Positions 53,992 to 63,606 of a DNA stretch of 64,000 bases are shown piece after piece. Within the stretch, counting starts at the first letter, position 1. Each line of letters opens with the position of its first letter. Both the position numbers and the translations under genes were made by a program. Source of the stretch: Anaerolineae bacterium (GTDB taxonomy: Bacteria; Chloroflexota; Anaerolineae; Anaerolineales; Anaerolineaceae). The notes under the pieces were generated by a model, which saw only the letters and a list, made by a program, of their open reading frames with translations, ran no database searches and had not been told where the DNA came from. Where the stretch lies: assembly GCA_013314735.1 (NCBI GenBank), contig JABUFD010000002.1:62001-126000 (forward strand), in the 5' to 3' direction.

Positions 53992-55754
53992 ACCCGGTGG
54001 TGGGCAGAGTGATCTGGATTAATGGACCCGTATTACGGGCGCGAGGATCGCGCCTGGTAACCATGGGCGAGATGGTGGAACTGGGGGAGCAGCATCTGGT
54101 GGGGGAGGTGATCGGCCTTGCTGGCGATGTGATGACGATCCAGGTGTATGAAGAAACCGCCGGTATGAAGCCCGGAGAACCTGTCTTTGGTACGGGGTCA
54201 CCACTTTCTGTGGAGTTGGGGCCGGGCTTGCTGGGTGGTATTTTTGACGGCATACAACGTCCGTTGCCAGTGATGGAGATGCAAAAAGGTTCTTTTATCG
54301 GGCGCGGTATTCGTTTAACACCGTTGTATCATGCTACCCGTTGGCAATTCACACCCCTGGCGCAGATCGGAAGAACGGTATCGGGAGGCACGGTATTGGG
54401 GACTGTCCCGGAAACGCAGCAGTTGGTCCATGTGGTGATGATTCCACCTGGTGTCACAGGGAAACTGGTGTGGCTCGCTGATTACGGTGAATATGGTATT
54501 ACGGATCCGGTAGCCCGTGTGCAGACTGATGAAGGCGAAGTTACCATTCCCATGCTGCAGCGCTGGCCTGTGCGCCGCCCGCGGCCGGTGAGAAGCCGTT
54601 TGGAGAAAATTGAGCCATTATTGACCGGCCAACGCGTTCTTGATACCTTTTTCCCCCTGGTCAAGGGGGGCGCTGCTGCCATTCCGGGAGGATTCGGCGC
54701 AGGGAAAACAATCACCCAGCACCAGATTGCCAAATGGTCTGATGCCCAGGTGGTGATCTACATCGGCTGCGGCGAACGCGGCAATGAGATGACCCAGGTG
54801 TTGCAGGAATTTCCTGAACTGGTTGATCCGCGCAGCCAGCGCCCATTGATGGAGCGTACTGTGCTGGTGGCGAACACATCCAATATGCCAGTGGCAGCGC
54901 GCGAGGCCAGTGTATATACCGGGGTGACGATTGCGGAATATTACCGCGATATGGGATACCATGTTGCCTTGATGGCTGACAGCACATCACGGTGGGCGGA
55001 AGCAATGCGCGAGATCTCCGGCAGTCTGGAAGAAATGCCCGCAGAAGAAGGGTATCCGGCGTATCTTTCTTCCCGCCTGGCAGGATTCTATGAGCGTGCC
55101 GGCCTGGTGGAAAATCTGAATGGCACCACTGGTTCGGTCAGCCTGATCGGTGCGGTATCACCGCAGGGCGGTGATTTTTCAGAGCCGGTGACCCAGCAGA
55201 CCAAACGTTATGTGCGTTGTTTCTGGGCACTCGACAAATCATTGGCATCAGCACGCCATTTCCCATCGGTTAATTGGCTGAATTCCTATAGTGAATATAT
55301 CGATAACATCAGTAACTGGTGGCAAATTGAAACCGGAATGGATTGGCGTGCACTACGGGCGAAGGCAATGGAGATATTAAATGAGGAAAGCCACCTGGAC
55401 CAGATTGTGAAACTGGTGGGTCCGGATGCCCTGCCAGATGAACAGCGTGTCACCCTGGAAACTTCGCGGCTTTTACGGGAAGGTTTTCTGCAACAAAACG
55501 CGTTGGATGATATTGATACCTATGCCACACCGCGCAAGCAGCTCAAAATGCTCAGCCTGATCTTGCATTTTCATGAAAGGGCGATGGGTGTGGTGCGGCG
55601 CGGGGCAGTCATCTCTTCGATCCAGGCATTGGCGGTGGTCAATACATTGATCCGTATGAAAGCGGTGATTTCCAATGACCAGTTGGACAAACTGGATGAA
55701 ATTGGCATTCAGTTGGATCAGCAGATGGACGAATTGGAGGCGTTATACCGATGA
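53988..55754 (+). CDS. atpA: V/A-type ATPase catalytic subunit A
   Basis: 588 aa. It hydrolyses or makes ATP in the A3B3 head. The P-loop GGFGAGKT is at residues 234-241. The non-homologous insert typical of A subunits lies before it (residues about 110-190). [11 protein letters not shown] holds the catalytic Glu and [12 protein letters not shown] follows. ATGA overlaps join it to E and B. Confidence 0.97.
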   Translation: MNPVVGRVIWINGPVLRARGSRLVTMGEMVELGEQHLVGEVIGLAGDVMTIQVYEETAGMKPGEPVFGTGSPLSVELGPGLLGGIFDGIQRPLPVMEMQKGSFIGRGIRLTPLYHATRWQFTPLAQIGRTVSGGTVLGTVPETQQLVHVVMIPPGVTGKLVWLADYGEYGITDPVARVQTDEGEVTIPMLQRWPVRRPRPVRSRLEKIEPLLTGQRVLDTFFPLVKGGAAAIPGGFGAGKTITQHQIAKWSDAQVVIYIGCGERGNEMTQVLQEFPELVDPRSQRPLMERTVLVANTSNMPVAAREASVYTGVTIAEYYRDMGYHVALMADSTSRWAEAMREISGSLEEMPAEEGYPAYLSSRLAGFYERAGLVENLNGTTGSVSLIGAVSPQGGDFSEPVTQQTKRYVRCFWALDKSLASARHFPSVNWLNSYSEYIDNISNWWQIETGMDWRALRAKAMEILNEESHLDQIVKLVGPDALPDEQRVTLETSRLLREGFLQQNALDDIDTYATPRKQLKMLSLILHFHERAMGVVRRGAVISSIQALAVVNTLIRMKAVISNDQLDKLDEIGIQLDQQMDELEALYR

Positions 55755-57166
55755 GTGATTGGATGTCTGGCGGGCAGCAGATCAGCGGACTATCGAAGGT
55801 GGAAGGCCCGATTGTGGTTGTGGAAGGAACCGGCGTGGTGGCCTATGATGAGGTGGTGGAGATCATCGACCAGAACGGCAGAATCCGGCCTGGAAGGGTG
55901 CTGGAAGTTGGTGAAAATCTGGCTGTTGTTGAAGTATTTTCGGGTACAGCAGGACTCTCCATTGACGGTACGCGCATCCGTTTCCTGGGACGTTCCTTCC
56001 AGATTCCTGTTGCGCAGGAAATGCTGGGACGGATTTTCAATGGCATCGGCGAACCGATTGACGGCGGACCGCAGCCGCTGGCGGATCGCCATGCGGATAT
56101 TAACGGACAACCGATCAACCCCACAGCCCGTGTCTATCCGCGGGATTATATCCAGACCGGTATATCGGCGATTGATTTGATGAATACGCTGGTGATGGGT
56201 CAGAAGCTGCCCATTTTTTCCGGCAGCGGACTTCCACAGGATCAACTGGCTGCCCAGATTGTTCGGCAGGCGCGCATCGGCAAAGCAGTGGGTGAGAAAG
56301 GCCGTTCTGATGACCAGTTTGCGATTGTGTTCGCGGCGATGGGTGTAAAAAATGATGTCGCTGCTTTTTTCCGCAAGTCATTGACAGAAAGCGGCGCGCT
56401 GACCCGGGTGGCGATGTTTCTCAATCTGGCGGATGATCCTGCGGTGGAGCGCCTGGTAACGCCACGTGTGGCGTTGACCCTGGCAGAATACCTCGCTTTC
56501 GATTGTGGTCAGCATGTGCTGGTGGTGATGATGGATATGACCAATTACTGCGAAGCGCTGCGCCAGATATCCAATATCCGCGGTGAAGTGCCCAGCCGGA
56601 AGGGGTATCCAGGTTACATGTACAGTGACCTGGCGTCCCTCTATGAACGTACCGGCCGGATCAAGACCAGCACTGGTTCCATCACCCAGCTGCCGATCCT
56701 GACCATGCCCAATGACGACATCACCCACCCGGTTCCAGACCTTACCGGCTACATTACCGAAGGCCAGATTGTGCTCAGCCGCAGCCTGACCCAGCAGGAT
56801 GTCTACCCGCCAATCGCCGTGCTTCCCAGTCTTTCGCGGTTGATGAAGGACGGGATTGGCAGAGGGAAGACGCGTGATGACCACAGCCGTGTATCCATGC
56901 AACTGTATGCGGCATACGCGCGGGTGCAGGACATCCGTTCTCTGGCGTCCGTGATCGGTGAAGAAGAATTAAGCACAGTTGACCAGCGCTACCTGGCATT
57001 TGGCCGTGCGTTTGAGACTGAGTTCATTCAGCAGGACGCTGGGGAGAACCGCGACCTTGAAACCACTCTTTCCCTGGCCTGGCAATTGTTATCGCTATTG
57101 CCCAGAACCGAATTGACGCGGGTGACGGAGGCGGACATTAACCGGTATTACCAGGAGAAGCGATGA
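55751..57166 (+). CDS. atpB: V/A-type ATPase non-catalytic subunit B
   Basis: 471 aa. It has the A/B fold but no P-loop: the place reads [15 protein letters not shown], as expected for [14 protein letters not shown] and [22 protein letters not shown] are standard. Coupled to A and D by 4-base overlaps. Confidence 0.97.
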   Translation: MSDWMSGGQQISGLSKVEGPIVVVEGTGVVAYDEVVEIIDQNGRIRPGRVLEVGENLAVVEVFSGTAGLSIDGTRIRFLGRSFQIPVAQEMLGRIFNGIGEPIDGGPQPLADRHADINGQPINPTARVYPRDYIQTGISAIDLMNTLVMGQKLPIFSGSGLPQDQLAAQIVRQARIGKAVGEKGRSDDQFAIVFAAMGVKNDVAAFFRKSLTESGALTRVAMFLNLADDPAVERLVTPRVALTLAEYLAFDCGQHVLVVMMDMTNYCEALRQISNIRGEVPSRKGYPGYMYSDLASLYERTGRIKTSTGSITQLPILTMPNDDITHPVPDLTGYITEGQIVLSRSLTQQDVYPPIAVLPSLSRLMKDGIGRGKTRDDHSRVSMQLYAAYARVQDIRSLASVIGEEELSTVDQRYLAFGRAFETEFIQQDAGENRDLETTLSLAWQLLSLLPRTELTRVTEADINRYYQEKR

Positions 57167-57792
57167 CCCGGATCAATGTCGCACCCACTCGCAGTAACCT
57201 GCTCCAGATGAAGAAGGAACGAGACTTTGCGCGTGAGGGGTTTGAAATCCTTGATAAAAAGCGCGAAGTGCTGACGAGTGAATTGCTGCATATTTCTCAT
57301 AATGCAGAAGTGATTCAGCAACAGGTGTGGTCTTTGCTGGCGGAAGCCTACCGTGCGTTGGAAAAAGCGCGTCTCACAATGGGGCAGGAACGCGTGGAAT
57401 GGGCGGCAATGGCTGTCAACCAGACAATCGAAGTCGATATTGTCAACCATGGGGTAATGGGTGTTCCCATCCCAAAGGTCGATGCTCATGGAGAACCGCC
57501 AGATATTTCCTACAGCCTGGGGGATACCACCGTGGCATTGGATGAGAGCAGTGAAGCTTTTCGTACGGTGTTGGAACATGTTCCTGAACTGGCAGAGGTA
57601 GTATCGTCAGTATGGCGCCTGGCACGTGAATTAAAAAAGACACAACGCCGTGTGAATGCACTGGAATATATTTTTATTCCCGATTACGAGGAAACCATTG
57701 AGTTCATTGAAGGCATACTTGAAGAACATGAACGCGAAGAAACATTTCGCATGAAATGGCTGAAGTCGAAAAAAGAGCGTGACGAAGCCTGA
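57163..57792 (+). CDS. atpD: V/A-type ATPase subunit D
   Basis: 209 aa, long antiparallel coiled coil that forms the central rotor axle. The N-terminus ([27 protein letters not shown]) and the C-terminal [24 protein letters not shown] are family hallmarks. Last ATPase gene of the operon. Confidence 0.94.
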   Translation: MTRINVAPTRSNLLQMKKERDFAREGFEILDKKREVLTSELLHISHNAEVIQQQVWSLLAEAYRALEKARLTMGQERVEWAAMAVNQTIEVDIVNHGVMGVPIPKVDAHGEPPDISYSLGDTTVALDESSEAFRTVLEHVPELAEVVSSVWRLARELKKTQRRVNALEYIFIPDYEETIEFIEGILEEHEREETFRMKWLKSKKERDEA

Positions 57793-57803
57793 ACCGATTA
57801 AGG

Positions 57804-57832
57804 TTTACGCATACTGTGGATGGTAGTATGAT
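57804..57832 (+). promoter_or_regulatory. Promoter of the UspA gene with inverted repeat
   Basis: TTTACG (57804-57809), 17 bases, TATGAT (57827-57832). CATACT and AGTATG (57810-57815 and 57825-57830) form an inverted repeat covering the spacer and part of the -10 box, a possible operator. Confidence 0.5.
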
Positions 57833-57908
57833 ATTGGAACAGCGGATGATGTGTGGTCCGCGTCACTGAGAAACCCACGTGGGATGCCATTCGGATAAGG
57901 AGGCAGCG

Positions 57909-58355
57909 ATGGTCGAAATGCCGACGATGTTTCGGAAAATATTGATCCCTTCAGATGGAACGCCTGTTTCTGTGGCTGCGGGGAGGGTCGGTGTGCGGCT
58001 GGCACGTGCGCAGCAATCTGAGGTGGTGTTTGCCTACATCGTTGACACCCTGGTAGTGGAAGAGTTGGCATCCTCGCTGCGGAAGTCGCGGAAACAGGTG
58101 CAGGAAGAGATGAACGGCCGCGGACGCCAATACCTGGCGACACTCTCATCAATGGCACATCGTGAATCGTTGATTTCTTCCGAGATCATTTGTTCCGGGG
58201 TGCCGTATATCGAAATTGAGCGCATGAGCCGTGACATGGGGATTGACCTGATTGTGATGGGGGTGGGACATAAGAAAATGCGCGGCATCCTGATCGGAGA
58301 TGTTACCCAGCGTGTGATCCAGAGTGTTGATTGTCCGGTGCTGGTGGTGAAGTAG
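57909..58355 (+). CDS. Universal stress protein, UspA family
   Basis: 148 aa. Start FRKILIPSDGTPVSVAA and the C-terminal GVGHKKMRGILIGDVTQRVIQ then CPVLVVK give the UspA alpha/beta fold. The nucleotide loop keeps the second Gly and the GD pair but lacks the first Gly, so ATP binding is uncertain. AAGGAGG stands 5 bases before the ATG at 57909. It has its own promoter downstream of the ATPase operon. Confidence 0.88.
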   Translation: MVEMPTMFRKILIPSDGTPVSVAAGRVGVRLARAQQSEVVFAYIVDTLVVEELASSLRKSRKQVQEEMNGRGRQYLATLSSMAHRESLISSEIICSGVPYIEIERMSRDMGIDLIVMGVGHKKMRGILIGDVTQRVIQSVDCPVLVVK

Positions 58356-58376
58356 CGGTAGTATCACCAGCAAAAA

Positions 58377-59273
58377 TCAATTGCGGTCCAACAAACCGTT
58401 GCGTAAGGCTACCGTGCCAGCGTATACCGTCAATTGGAGGAAGATCAGGAAAATCAGGTAGTTATTGTCGTGCAGAATTATCTGTTGCACGTTCTGCATG
58501 ATCAAATGCAGCAGCAAACCAGTGAAGGAGACCAGCAATGCGGCAGTTGCGCCGCCGCCGACATCTGCTAATTGCTTTTCATCTAGAGCCGGTCCCCGTT
58601 TTCGGATCAGCCAATACAATCCGAATGAGACAAATGGAAGCGCTGCCAGTATGCTGAGTGCGAGTAACCAGGCATTCCGGTACCGGTCGGCAAGATCGAT
58701 GAGCTCGGGAATATTGATTATGGTAAGTCCAGCGAGCCCGCAAATCAAGCCGATAATATGAAGAAGATAAAATAGGGCGCCTTCATCCTGTTCAATCTTA
58801 CTGAATAGGGAAGCTGTTGGTGGCAGCGGCTGTTTCCACAGCAGGAACAATCCTGTAACAGCCACAAACAGGTGCAGGCCTGTGATCCCATATAGCATGT
58901 TCCATTGTCCTGAAATATCCCAATAGATATATTCTTTTCCCTGGTCATGCAGGATCGTGATGTCGCTCAGGATCAGGACACCGGATGTCACCAGTAGTAC
59001 CAACCAGAATGCGCCGAGAAAGAACCTGGTCTGTAAATGGCTGACCAGCCGCAGAGTAAACACCAGTAAGGTAAGATGGTATATCGCCAGGGTAAAGAAT
59101 GCGAGTGCCAGTCCAATCGTGATGCGATCAACCGCCGGTGGTATGACCTGGAGACTGGGAACCAGTATGTGCTGCAGGTAGCGGTAAGCACCAACATTGT
59201 AAAGTATTCCGACCAGGCTGAGAATGCCCAGTACCAGAGCGAAACTCCGGAACTTCCGCGATTGCTCATTCAT
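58377..59273 (-). CDS. Membrane protein coupled to an XRE regulator
   Basis: 298 aa, about 8 spans in pairs with short loops; no recognised motif. The ATG at 59273 overlaps the stop of the XRE gene by 8 bases. Small XRE regulators next to multi-span proteins are common pairs in which the regulator controls the membrane partner. Function unknown. Confidence 0.65.
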   Translation of the reverse strand: MNEQSRKFRSFALVLGILSLVGILYNVGAYRYLQHILVPSLQVIPPAVDRITIGLALAFFTLAIYHLTLLVFTLRLVSHLQTRFFLGAFWLVLLVTSGVLILSDITILHDQGKEYIYWDISGQWNMLYGITGLHLFVAVTGLFLLWKQPLPPTASLFSKIEQDEGALFYLLHIIGLICGLAGLTIINIPELIDLADRYRNAWLLALSILAALPFVSFGLYWLIRKRGPALDEKQLADVGGGATAALLVSFTGLLLHLIMQNVQQIILHDNNYLIFLIFLQLTVYAGTVALRNGLLDRN

Positions 59274-59487
59274 AGTGTTTGCCATCCTCTTCCAACGAAA
59301 AGACTTCCTCCACCGGGTGATGGAGGGTCCGGGCGATTTTGAAGGCCAGCAGGGCGGATGGAATAAATTTTCCTTTTTCAATGGAGTAAATTGTCATCCT
59401 CGTAACACCGACTGCATCCGCCAATGTTTGCTGGCTCATTTCACCATTTTGAAAACGGAACTCCCTGATTTTATTGGTTAATCGCAT
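59266..59487 (-). CDS. XRE-family transcriptional regulator
   Basis: 73 aa. Helix-turn-helix at about residues 18-40 (MSQQTLADAVGVTRMTIYSIEKGKF), then the usual IPSALLAFKIARTLHHPVEEVF dimer segment. The ATG at 59487 has AGAGGTG 5 bases upstream; extension to 59526 would run into the promoter and operator. Probably represses its own operon through the palindrome at 59508-59525. Confidence 0.9.
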   Translation of the reverse strand: MRLTNKIREFRFQNGEMSQQTLADAVGVTRMTIYSIEKGKFIPSALLAFKIARTLHHPVEEVFSLEEDGKHYE

Positions 59488-59505
59488 CGGACACCTCTGG
59501 CCTTG

Positions 59506-59534
59506 ATTGTATAGTTTACTATACATAATGTCAA
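59506..59534 (-). promoter_or_regulatory. Promoter and operator of the XRE operon
   Basis: Minus strand: a perfect TTGACA (59534-59529), exactly 17 bases, TACAAT (59511-59506). A perfect palindrome TGTATAG, TTTA, CTATACA (59508-59525) covers most of the spacer and half the -10 box, so a bound repressor would block RNA polymerase. Confidence 0.75.
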
Positions 59535-59542
59535 GTATGCTA

Positions 59543-59572
59543 TATAAAAAGAACCGGACGAACCGGTTCTTT
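59543..59572 (-). terminator. Rho-independent terminator of the 331-aa membrane protein gene
   Basis: AAAGAACCGG and CCGGTTCTTT form a 10-bp stem around a 5-base loop; on the minus strand it continues into a T-run (TTTTTATATA). Confidence 0.85.
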
Positions 59573-59595
59573 CTTGATGATCGGTCATCTGAACA

Positions 59596-60591
59596 CTACT
59601 TTTCAAACAGGGCTGCCCTTTTTTTCTGGACAATAAGCACCAGCAGAGCAGCAGCCGCGGCAACAAACACCACCAGGTACTCGATCAATGGGATTGCTAC
59701 CAATTGGTAGAGTTTGTCAAATCCCACCTGGCTGTAGACGATCACGGCACCGACAATGTATACAGCAAGGATTGCCCAGCGTGTCCATTGGGGGAGTTTC
59801 AACCCGTGCTGCTGGGTGAGAACGAAAATGCCGACGAAGCCAAAGAAGAACATCTGCCACATACCATTGCCTTGCATCAATGCCACCACGGTGCCGTGGA
59901 TGGCAACAAAGAACTCCAGGAAGGTTGTCCACCAGGGGTTGATGTGGGCACGGGTATACAACAAGGACCCTTGCAGCAGCAGGAAGAACATGTAAACAAA
60001 ACCCATCAGATGCCCGATGCTGGATTCCATCGGGTGATACCAGAAGGTATACACCACCGCCCAGGCGATATAGTAGCCGTGGTAACGGCGTACCAGATCG
60101 ATGATTGCCTTGCTGAAAGGAACCTTTTTCCCCCAGAACAGGCCGCGCCGCCGGTTTTCCATCAGGAGAACCAGCACGAGCATTATAATGACTGAAACCT
60201 GGGAGGACCAGATTGAAACATCCTGTGCCAGGCCGTCATACCAGATGTGGGTTTGAATGAAATGCAGGACGCTGAAAATGGCATTGATTCCCAACGCCCA
60301 CCAGGCGTAGCGATTGATCTTTGTGGTGAACTTCTTCAGGTTCTTTTGGGCGAAGTAGATCACTGCCCAGAATGAGAGCTGATGTGCCAGGTACAAACCC
60401 CAGGCGGTAAAGCGCGTCCAGAATGTCGGCTCTGGAAGCTTCCAGAAGTACCATGAAGCCCCCTGGTCTGGTAAAAAAGTCGATGTATCGAGAAAGCGCC
60501 CCGCCCACCAGATGGCAAAGGTGAAAGCCAGGCTGATTACCACACCCCAGTACAATGTACGCAGGTCATCACGTTGTTTGTTTTGTTCCAT
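59596..60591 (-). CDS. Integral membrane protein of unknown function
   Basis: 331 aa, about 9 spans, unusually rich in Trp, Tyr, Phe and His, with several His near span ends (LAHQLSFW, VLHFIQTHIWYDG, FWYHPMESSIGHLMG, VAIHGTVVAL). The His pattern could bind haem or metal, but I recognise no family. Single gene between a terminator and a short intergenic region. Confidence 0.6.
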   Translation of the reverse strand: MEQNKQRDDLRTLYWGVVISLAFTFAIWWAGRFLDTSTFLPDQGASWYFWKLPEPTFWTRFTAWGLYLAHQLSFWAVIYFAQKNLKKFTTKINRYAWWALGINAIFSVLHFIQTHIWYDGLAQDVSIWSSQVSVIIMLVLVLLMENRRRGLFWGKKVPFSKAIIDLVRRYHGYYIAWAVVYTFWYHPMESSIGHLMGFVYMFFLLLQGSLLYTRAHINPWWTTFLEFFVAIHGTVVALMQGNGMWQMFFFGFVGIFVLTQQHGLKLPQWTRWAILAVYIVGAVIVYSQVGFDKLYQLVAIPLIEYLVVFVAAAAALLVLIVQKKRAALFEK

Positions 60592-60717
60592 GTCGCTTCC
60601 CTTTCAATCTATGATAATTCCAATGCTATCATTCCATGTAGACACGGGCAAGCGAGTAATGATCAGAAATTTATTAAAATAAGCGGGGTTTTCTCACTGC
60701 CTGTGATGGTTCGATTC

Positions 60718-61833
60718 TCAGGGCTGCCACCGGGCAGCCTCAATAAAACGTTCCCCGGCGCCATCTGGCTGGTCGTTGAGATAATAGACTGTGACCAGGG
60801 TGCCATCTTCAAGCACCACCGCGCGGGTATAGCCCATATCACCGGTACCCCCCGTGGACCTCAATACCACCTCCTCCCCCCAGCTTTTTCCCCGGTCATG
60901 GCTGATACGGGCGCAGATGGTGCTGGGATGGTCGCGGTTGCCGTAGATCAGTCCAATCCTGTCATCCGGGAAATGTACCATTGAAGGGGGATTGCTTCCA
61001 CCGGTCTTCTGGCGGTAGACCACCGGGCGGTTCAGGTATTGCCAGGTTTGGGCGTTGTCTTCGGAACTATATACATCAATCCAGGAGGAATCGGGTGCCT
61101 TCCCGTGGTTTTCACCCCGGCAACGGATGGCGGCCAGGTAATGTCCATCCGCAAAGCGCAGATGGGATGGCATGATTGCAAACGCATTCGGTCCGGGTTC
61201 TTCGCCGATGAAAGATACACAGTTAAAGTGCCTACCGCCGTCTGTGGTCCTGGCGCAGAATACCCGTCCTTCGTCGCCATCCTGCTTATTGGCGGTGAGG
61301 AATAACAGGCAACTTCGGTCATCTTCGACTTCATAATCGGTTCGGGCAGCAACAGCGGTTTGTCCGAACCGCGGCAGGCGGTAGGGTCCTTGCCAGGAGC
61401 GGCAACGGTCTATGGTTGTATAAAAGAAGGACTGCGTGCCAGTATCCAATCCGGTGCGAGCACACATCAGGGCAAAATCAGGGTGGGTGAAGGGGATATT
61501 CCCCGGGCAATCCGCCAGGGCATCGGGATGGTCTGCCAGGTAGGCGGCCAATCCCAATTCCGGCAAAACGTGTTCATCAGCGGAAAGCGGGCGTCCGCCC
61601 GGGACAAACCCGGGAAATGGCTCAACAATCCAGGTGGAGCCGCCGTCGAGGCTGCGGGCCTGCAGTGTGGCAAAAGGTTTGGTCTTGTCTCGCGCGTGGG
61701 AAACGGTGGAAAACTGGTACGTGCCTTCCGTGAAGATCGCCACGATCTCCTGCCCCCAGTGCCACATGCCATAATTGGCTGGCCAGCCGGCAAAGCGTCC
61801 TGGTTCGCGGTAGACAATTTTGTGTTCGAGCAT
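60718..61833 (-). CDS. Sialidase-fold (BNR/Asp-box) protein
   Basis: 371 aa, no signal peptide. Four Asp-box-like repeats (SLDGGSTW, TTDGGRHF, SEDNAQTW, SHDRGKSW) mark a six-bladed sialidase beta-propeller. An early Arg/Glu-rich strand and SNPPSMVHF may be in the active site. It may cleave sialic or other acidic sugars. The ATG at 61833 is used: GGAGGG lies 8 bases upstream and overlaps a GTG alternative. Confidence 0.82.
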   Translation of the reverse strand: MLEHKIVYREPGRFAGWPANYGMWHWGQEIVAIFTEGTYQFSTVSHARDKTKPFATLQARSLDGGSTWIVEPFPGFVPGGRPLSADEHVLPELGLAAYLADHPDALADCPGNIPFTHPDFALMCARTGLDTGTQSFFYTTIDRCRSWQGPYRLPRFGQTAVAARTDYEVEDDRSCLLFLTANKQDGDEGRVFCARTTDGGRHFNCVSFIGEEPGPNAFAIMPSHLRFADGHYLAAIRCRGENHGKAPDSSWIDVYSSEDNAQTWQYLNRPVVYRQKTGGSNPPSMVHFPDDRIGLIYGNRDHPSTICARISHDRGKSWGEEVVLRSTGGTGDMGYTRAVVLEDGTLVTVYYLNDQPDGAGERFIEAARWQP

Positions 61834-61911
61834 CGTGTTCACCCTCCATTGTCAGCATCTTGTTTCGGATGTGCCTCCCATTGGCAGGCAGGCTAAGGGA
61901 TTGACAGGATG

Positions 61912-62481
61912 TTACCCGTGCAAGGCACGGTACTTTTCCAGATCGACCGAGGCAATATACGGCAGGTTACGCCCTTTCTCATCAATATCCAGGCCATAAC
62001 CCATCACAAAATAATCAGGGATCTGGAAACCGCAGTAGTCGATCGGCACAGTATACTGGTGGCGATCCACCTTGTCGAGCAGGACGCATGTTTTCAGGCT
62101 GCGGGGCTGGCGGTCCAGCAGCAGCTTGCGCACGGTGTAGATGGTGAAGCCGCGGTCAACGATGTCATCCACCAGGATCACATCCCAACCGCGGATATTG
62201 GTCTTGTGGTCAGAATTGATGCGCACGAAACCCGAAGAATCATCCGATTCATAGGAAGAAACCGACATGAAATCCATCGTCATTGGGCGGTGAATCTGCC
62301 GCATCAGGTCGGTCAGGAACATCACGCTGCCACGCAATAATCCCAGCAGTAACAGGTTATCGGAATCTTGATAATCTTCCATAATCTTCGCCCCGATCGC
62401 GTCGACGCGCTGCTTGATTTGTTCCGGGGTGATCAGGATCTCGCCAATAAAAGGGTAAGGTTTCTGTTCGCTGGTTTCCAT
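61912..62481 (-). CDS. hpt: Hypoxanthine phosphoribosyltransferase
   Basis: 189 aa. It salvages hypoxanthine and guanine to IMP and GMP. The PRPP motif VILVDDIVDRGFTI and an LLRGSVMF loop are present, and DYFVMGYGLDIDEKGRNLPYI is the usual C-terminus. GGAG precedes the ATG at 62481. It has its own strong promoter. Confidence 0.95.
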   Translation of the reverse strand: METSEQKPYPFIGEILITPEQIKQRVDAIGAKIMEDYQDSDNLLLLGLLRGSVMFLTDLMRQIHRPMTMDFMSVSSYESDDSSGFVRINSDHKTNIRGWDVILVDDIVDRGFTIYTVRKLLLDRQPRSLKTCVLLDKVDRHQYTVPIDYCGFQIPDYFVMGYGLDIDEKGRNLPYIASVDLEKYRALHG

Positions 62482-62517
62482 CTTTTCTCCTGCCAAAGTC
62501 AAAGAATCAACATGTTA

Positions 62518-62546
62518 AGCATACGTGCAGGGGTGATGGATGTCAA
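62518..62546 (-). promoter_or_regulatory. Promoter of hpt
   Basis: Minus strand: TTGACA (62546-62541), 17 bases, TATGCT (62523-62518), 37 bases before the ATG. Confidence 0.65.
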
Positions 62547-62563
62547 GACAGGGAAAAATTGTT

Positions 62564-62591
62564 GCCAGATTCCAGGCAACTGGAATCTGGC
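62564..62591. repeat. 12-bp perfect inverted repeat
   Basis: GCCAGATTCCAG, loop GCAA, CTGGAATCTGGC, then CCCGCATTTTTTCG on the plus strand. It lies between the divergent hpt and esterase genes. It looks like a terminator for plus-strand transcripts but follows no plus-strand gene; it may block antisense read-through or be an operator. Confidence 0.6.
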
Positions 62592-62667
62592 CCCGCATTT
62601 TTTCGTGTATACTTTGATTGGCTGTATGGAAGCAGCCTGAACTTGAGATTTGATAGGAGAGAAAACG

Positions 62668-63486
62668 ATGAGCATTGATGTCATTCATCACGAAAACATG
62701 GTGTATGAAAACCTGCTGCCGCGCAATGTGGATGTGTGGCTGCCGCAGCAGTATACCCAACACGCAAATCAACACTTCCCGGTGCTGTATATGCATGATG
62801 GACAGAACCTGTTCGACCCCAAATTATCGTATTCCGGTGTCACCTGGGGGGTGGCTGAAGCGGTTACCCGCCTCAGCCAGGCCGGGGAGATTCTCCCCTG
62901 CATCGTGGTCGGCATCTGGAACACCCCTAACCGTTTCGGTGATTACCTGCCGACCCATCCGTTTGACACCCCCCTGGGGGAAAAGATTAAAAAACGTGCT
63001 TCACGCCGGCCAGGCTTCAACCAGGTCCAATATGTTGCCGACCAATACCTGGCGTTCATTGTTAAGAAACTCAAACCGATGATTGATGGGTCGTACCGTA
63101 CCTTACCCGAATACGAGCACACGGCAGTGATGGGTTCCAGTATGGGCGGTCTGATCTCGCTGTATGCGATCACCGAGTATCCGGAGGTATTTGGGGGGGC
63201 GGGTTGTGTTTCGACCCACTGGCCGGTGGTGGACAGGGTCATTTTGCCCTACCTGGAAGAAAAATTACCCGACCCGGCCACGCACCGGATTTATTTTGAC
63301 CGCGGTACACGCAAGTTGGACGCGCGGTATAACAAAGGACAAAACAAGGTGGACAAACTGATGGCTGCCAGGGGTTATCAGCCGGATGTCAATTGGATGA
63401 CGCGTGTTTACAAGGGCCATGAGCATCATGAACGCTATTGGCAGGAACGGATTACGGTACCGTTAACATTCCTTTTCGGAAAATAA
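62668..63486 (+). CDS. Esterase (alpha/beta hydrolase, EstD/Fes type)
   Basis: 272 aa. VLYMHDGQNLFDP opens the fold; the nucleophile Ser is in GSSMGGLIS, and a His near the C-terminus in YKGHEHHERYW completes the triad. No signal peptide. TAGGAG stands before the ATG at 62668, and TATACT (62608-62613) may be its -10 box. Substrate unknown; the family includes siderophore and acetyl-sugar esterases. Confidence 0.85.
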   Translation: MSIDVIHHENMVYENLLPRNVDVWLPQQYTQHANQHFPVLYMHDGQNLFDPKLSYSGVTWGVAEAVTRLSQAGEILPCIVVGIWNTPNRFGDYLPTHPFDTPLGEKIKKRASRRPGFNQVQYVADQYLAFIVKKLKPMIDGSYRTLPEYEHTAVMGSSMGGLISLYAITEYPEVFGGAGCVSTHWPVVDRVILPYLEEKLPDPATHRIYFDRGTRKLDARYNKGQNKVDKLMAARGYQPDVNWMTRVYKGHEHHERYWQERITVPLTFLFGK

Positions 63487-63506
63487 AAAATGTGAAAATG
63501 CATTCC

Positions 63507-63530
63507 ATAGCGGTGGTATTCCACCGCTAT
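63507..63530 (+). terminator. Hairpin after the esterase gene
   Basis: ATAGCGGTGG, loop TATT, CCACCGCTAT: perfect 10-bp stem followed by AATTCTTAA. The weak T-run lowers certainty. Confidence 0.55.
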
Positions 63531-63606
63531 AATTCTTAACAGGAACCATTCGCGGGCGATTGGAACCTTCACCTGGTGATCAATTTCGCAGAAAAAGGAG
63601 TATCAG

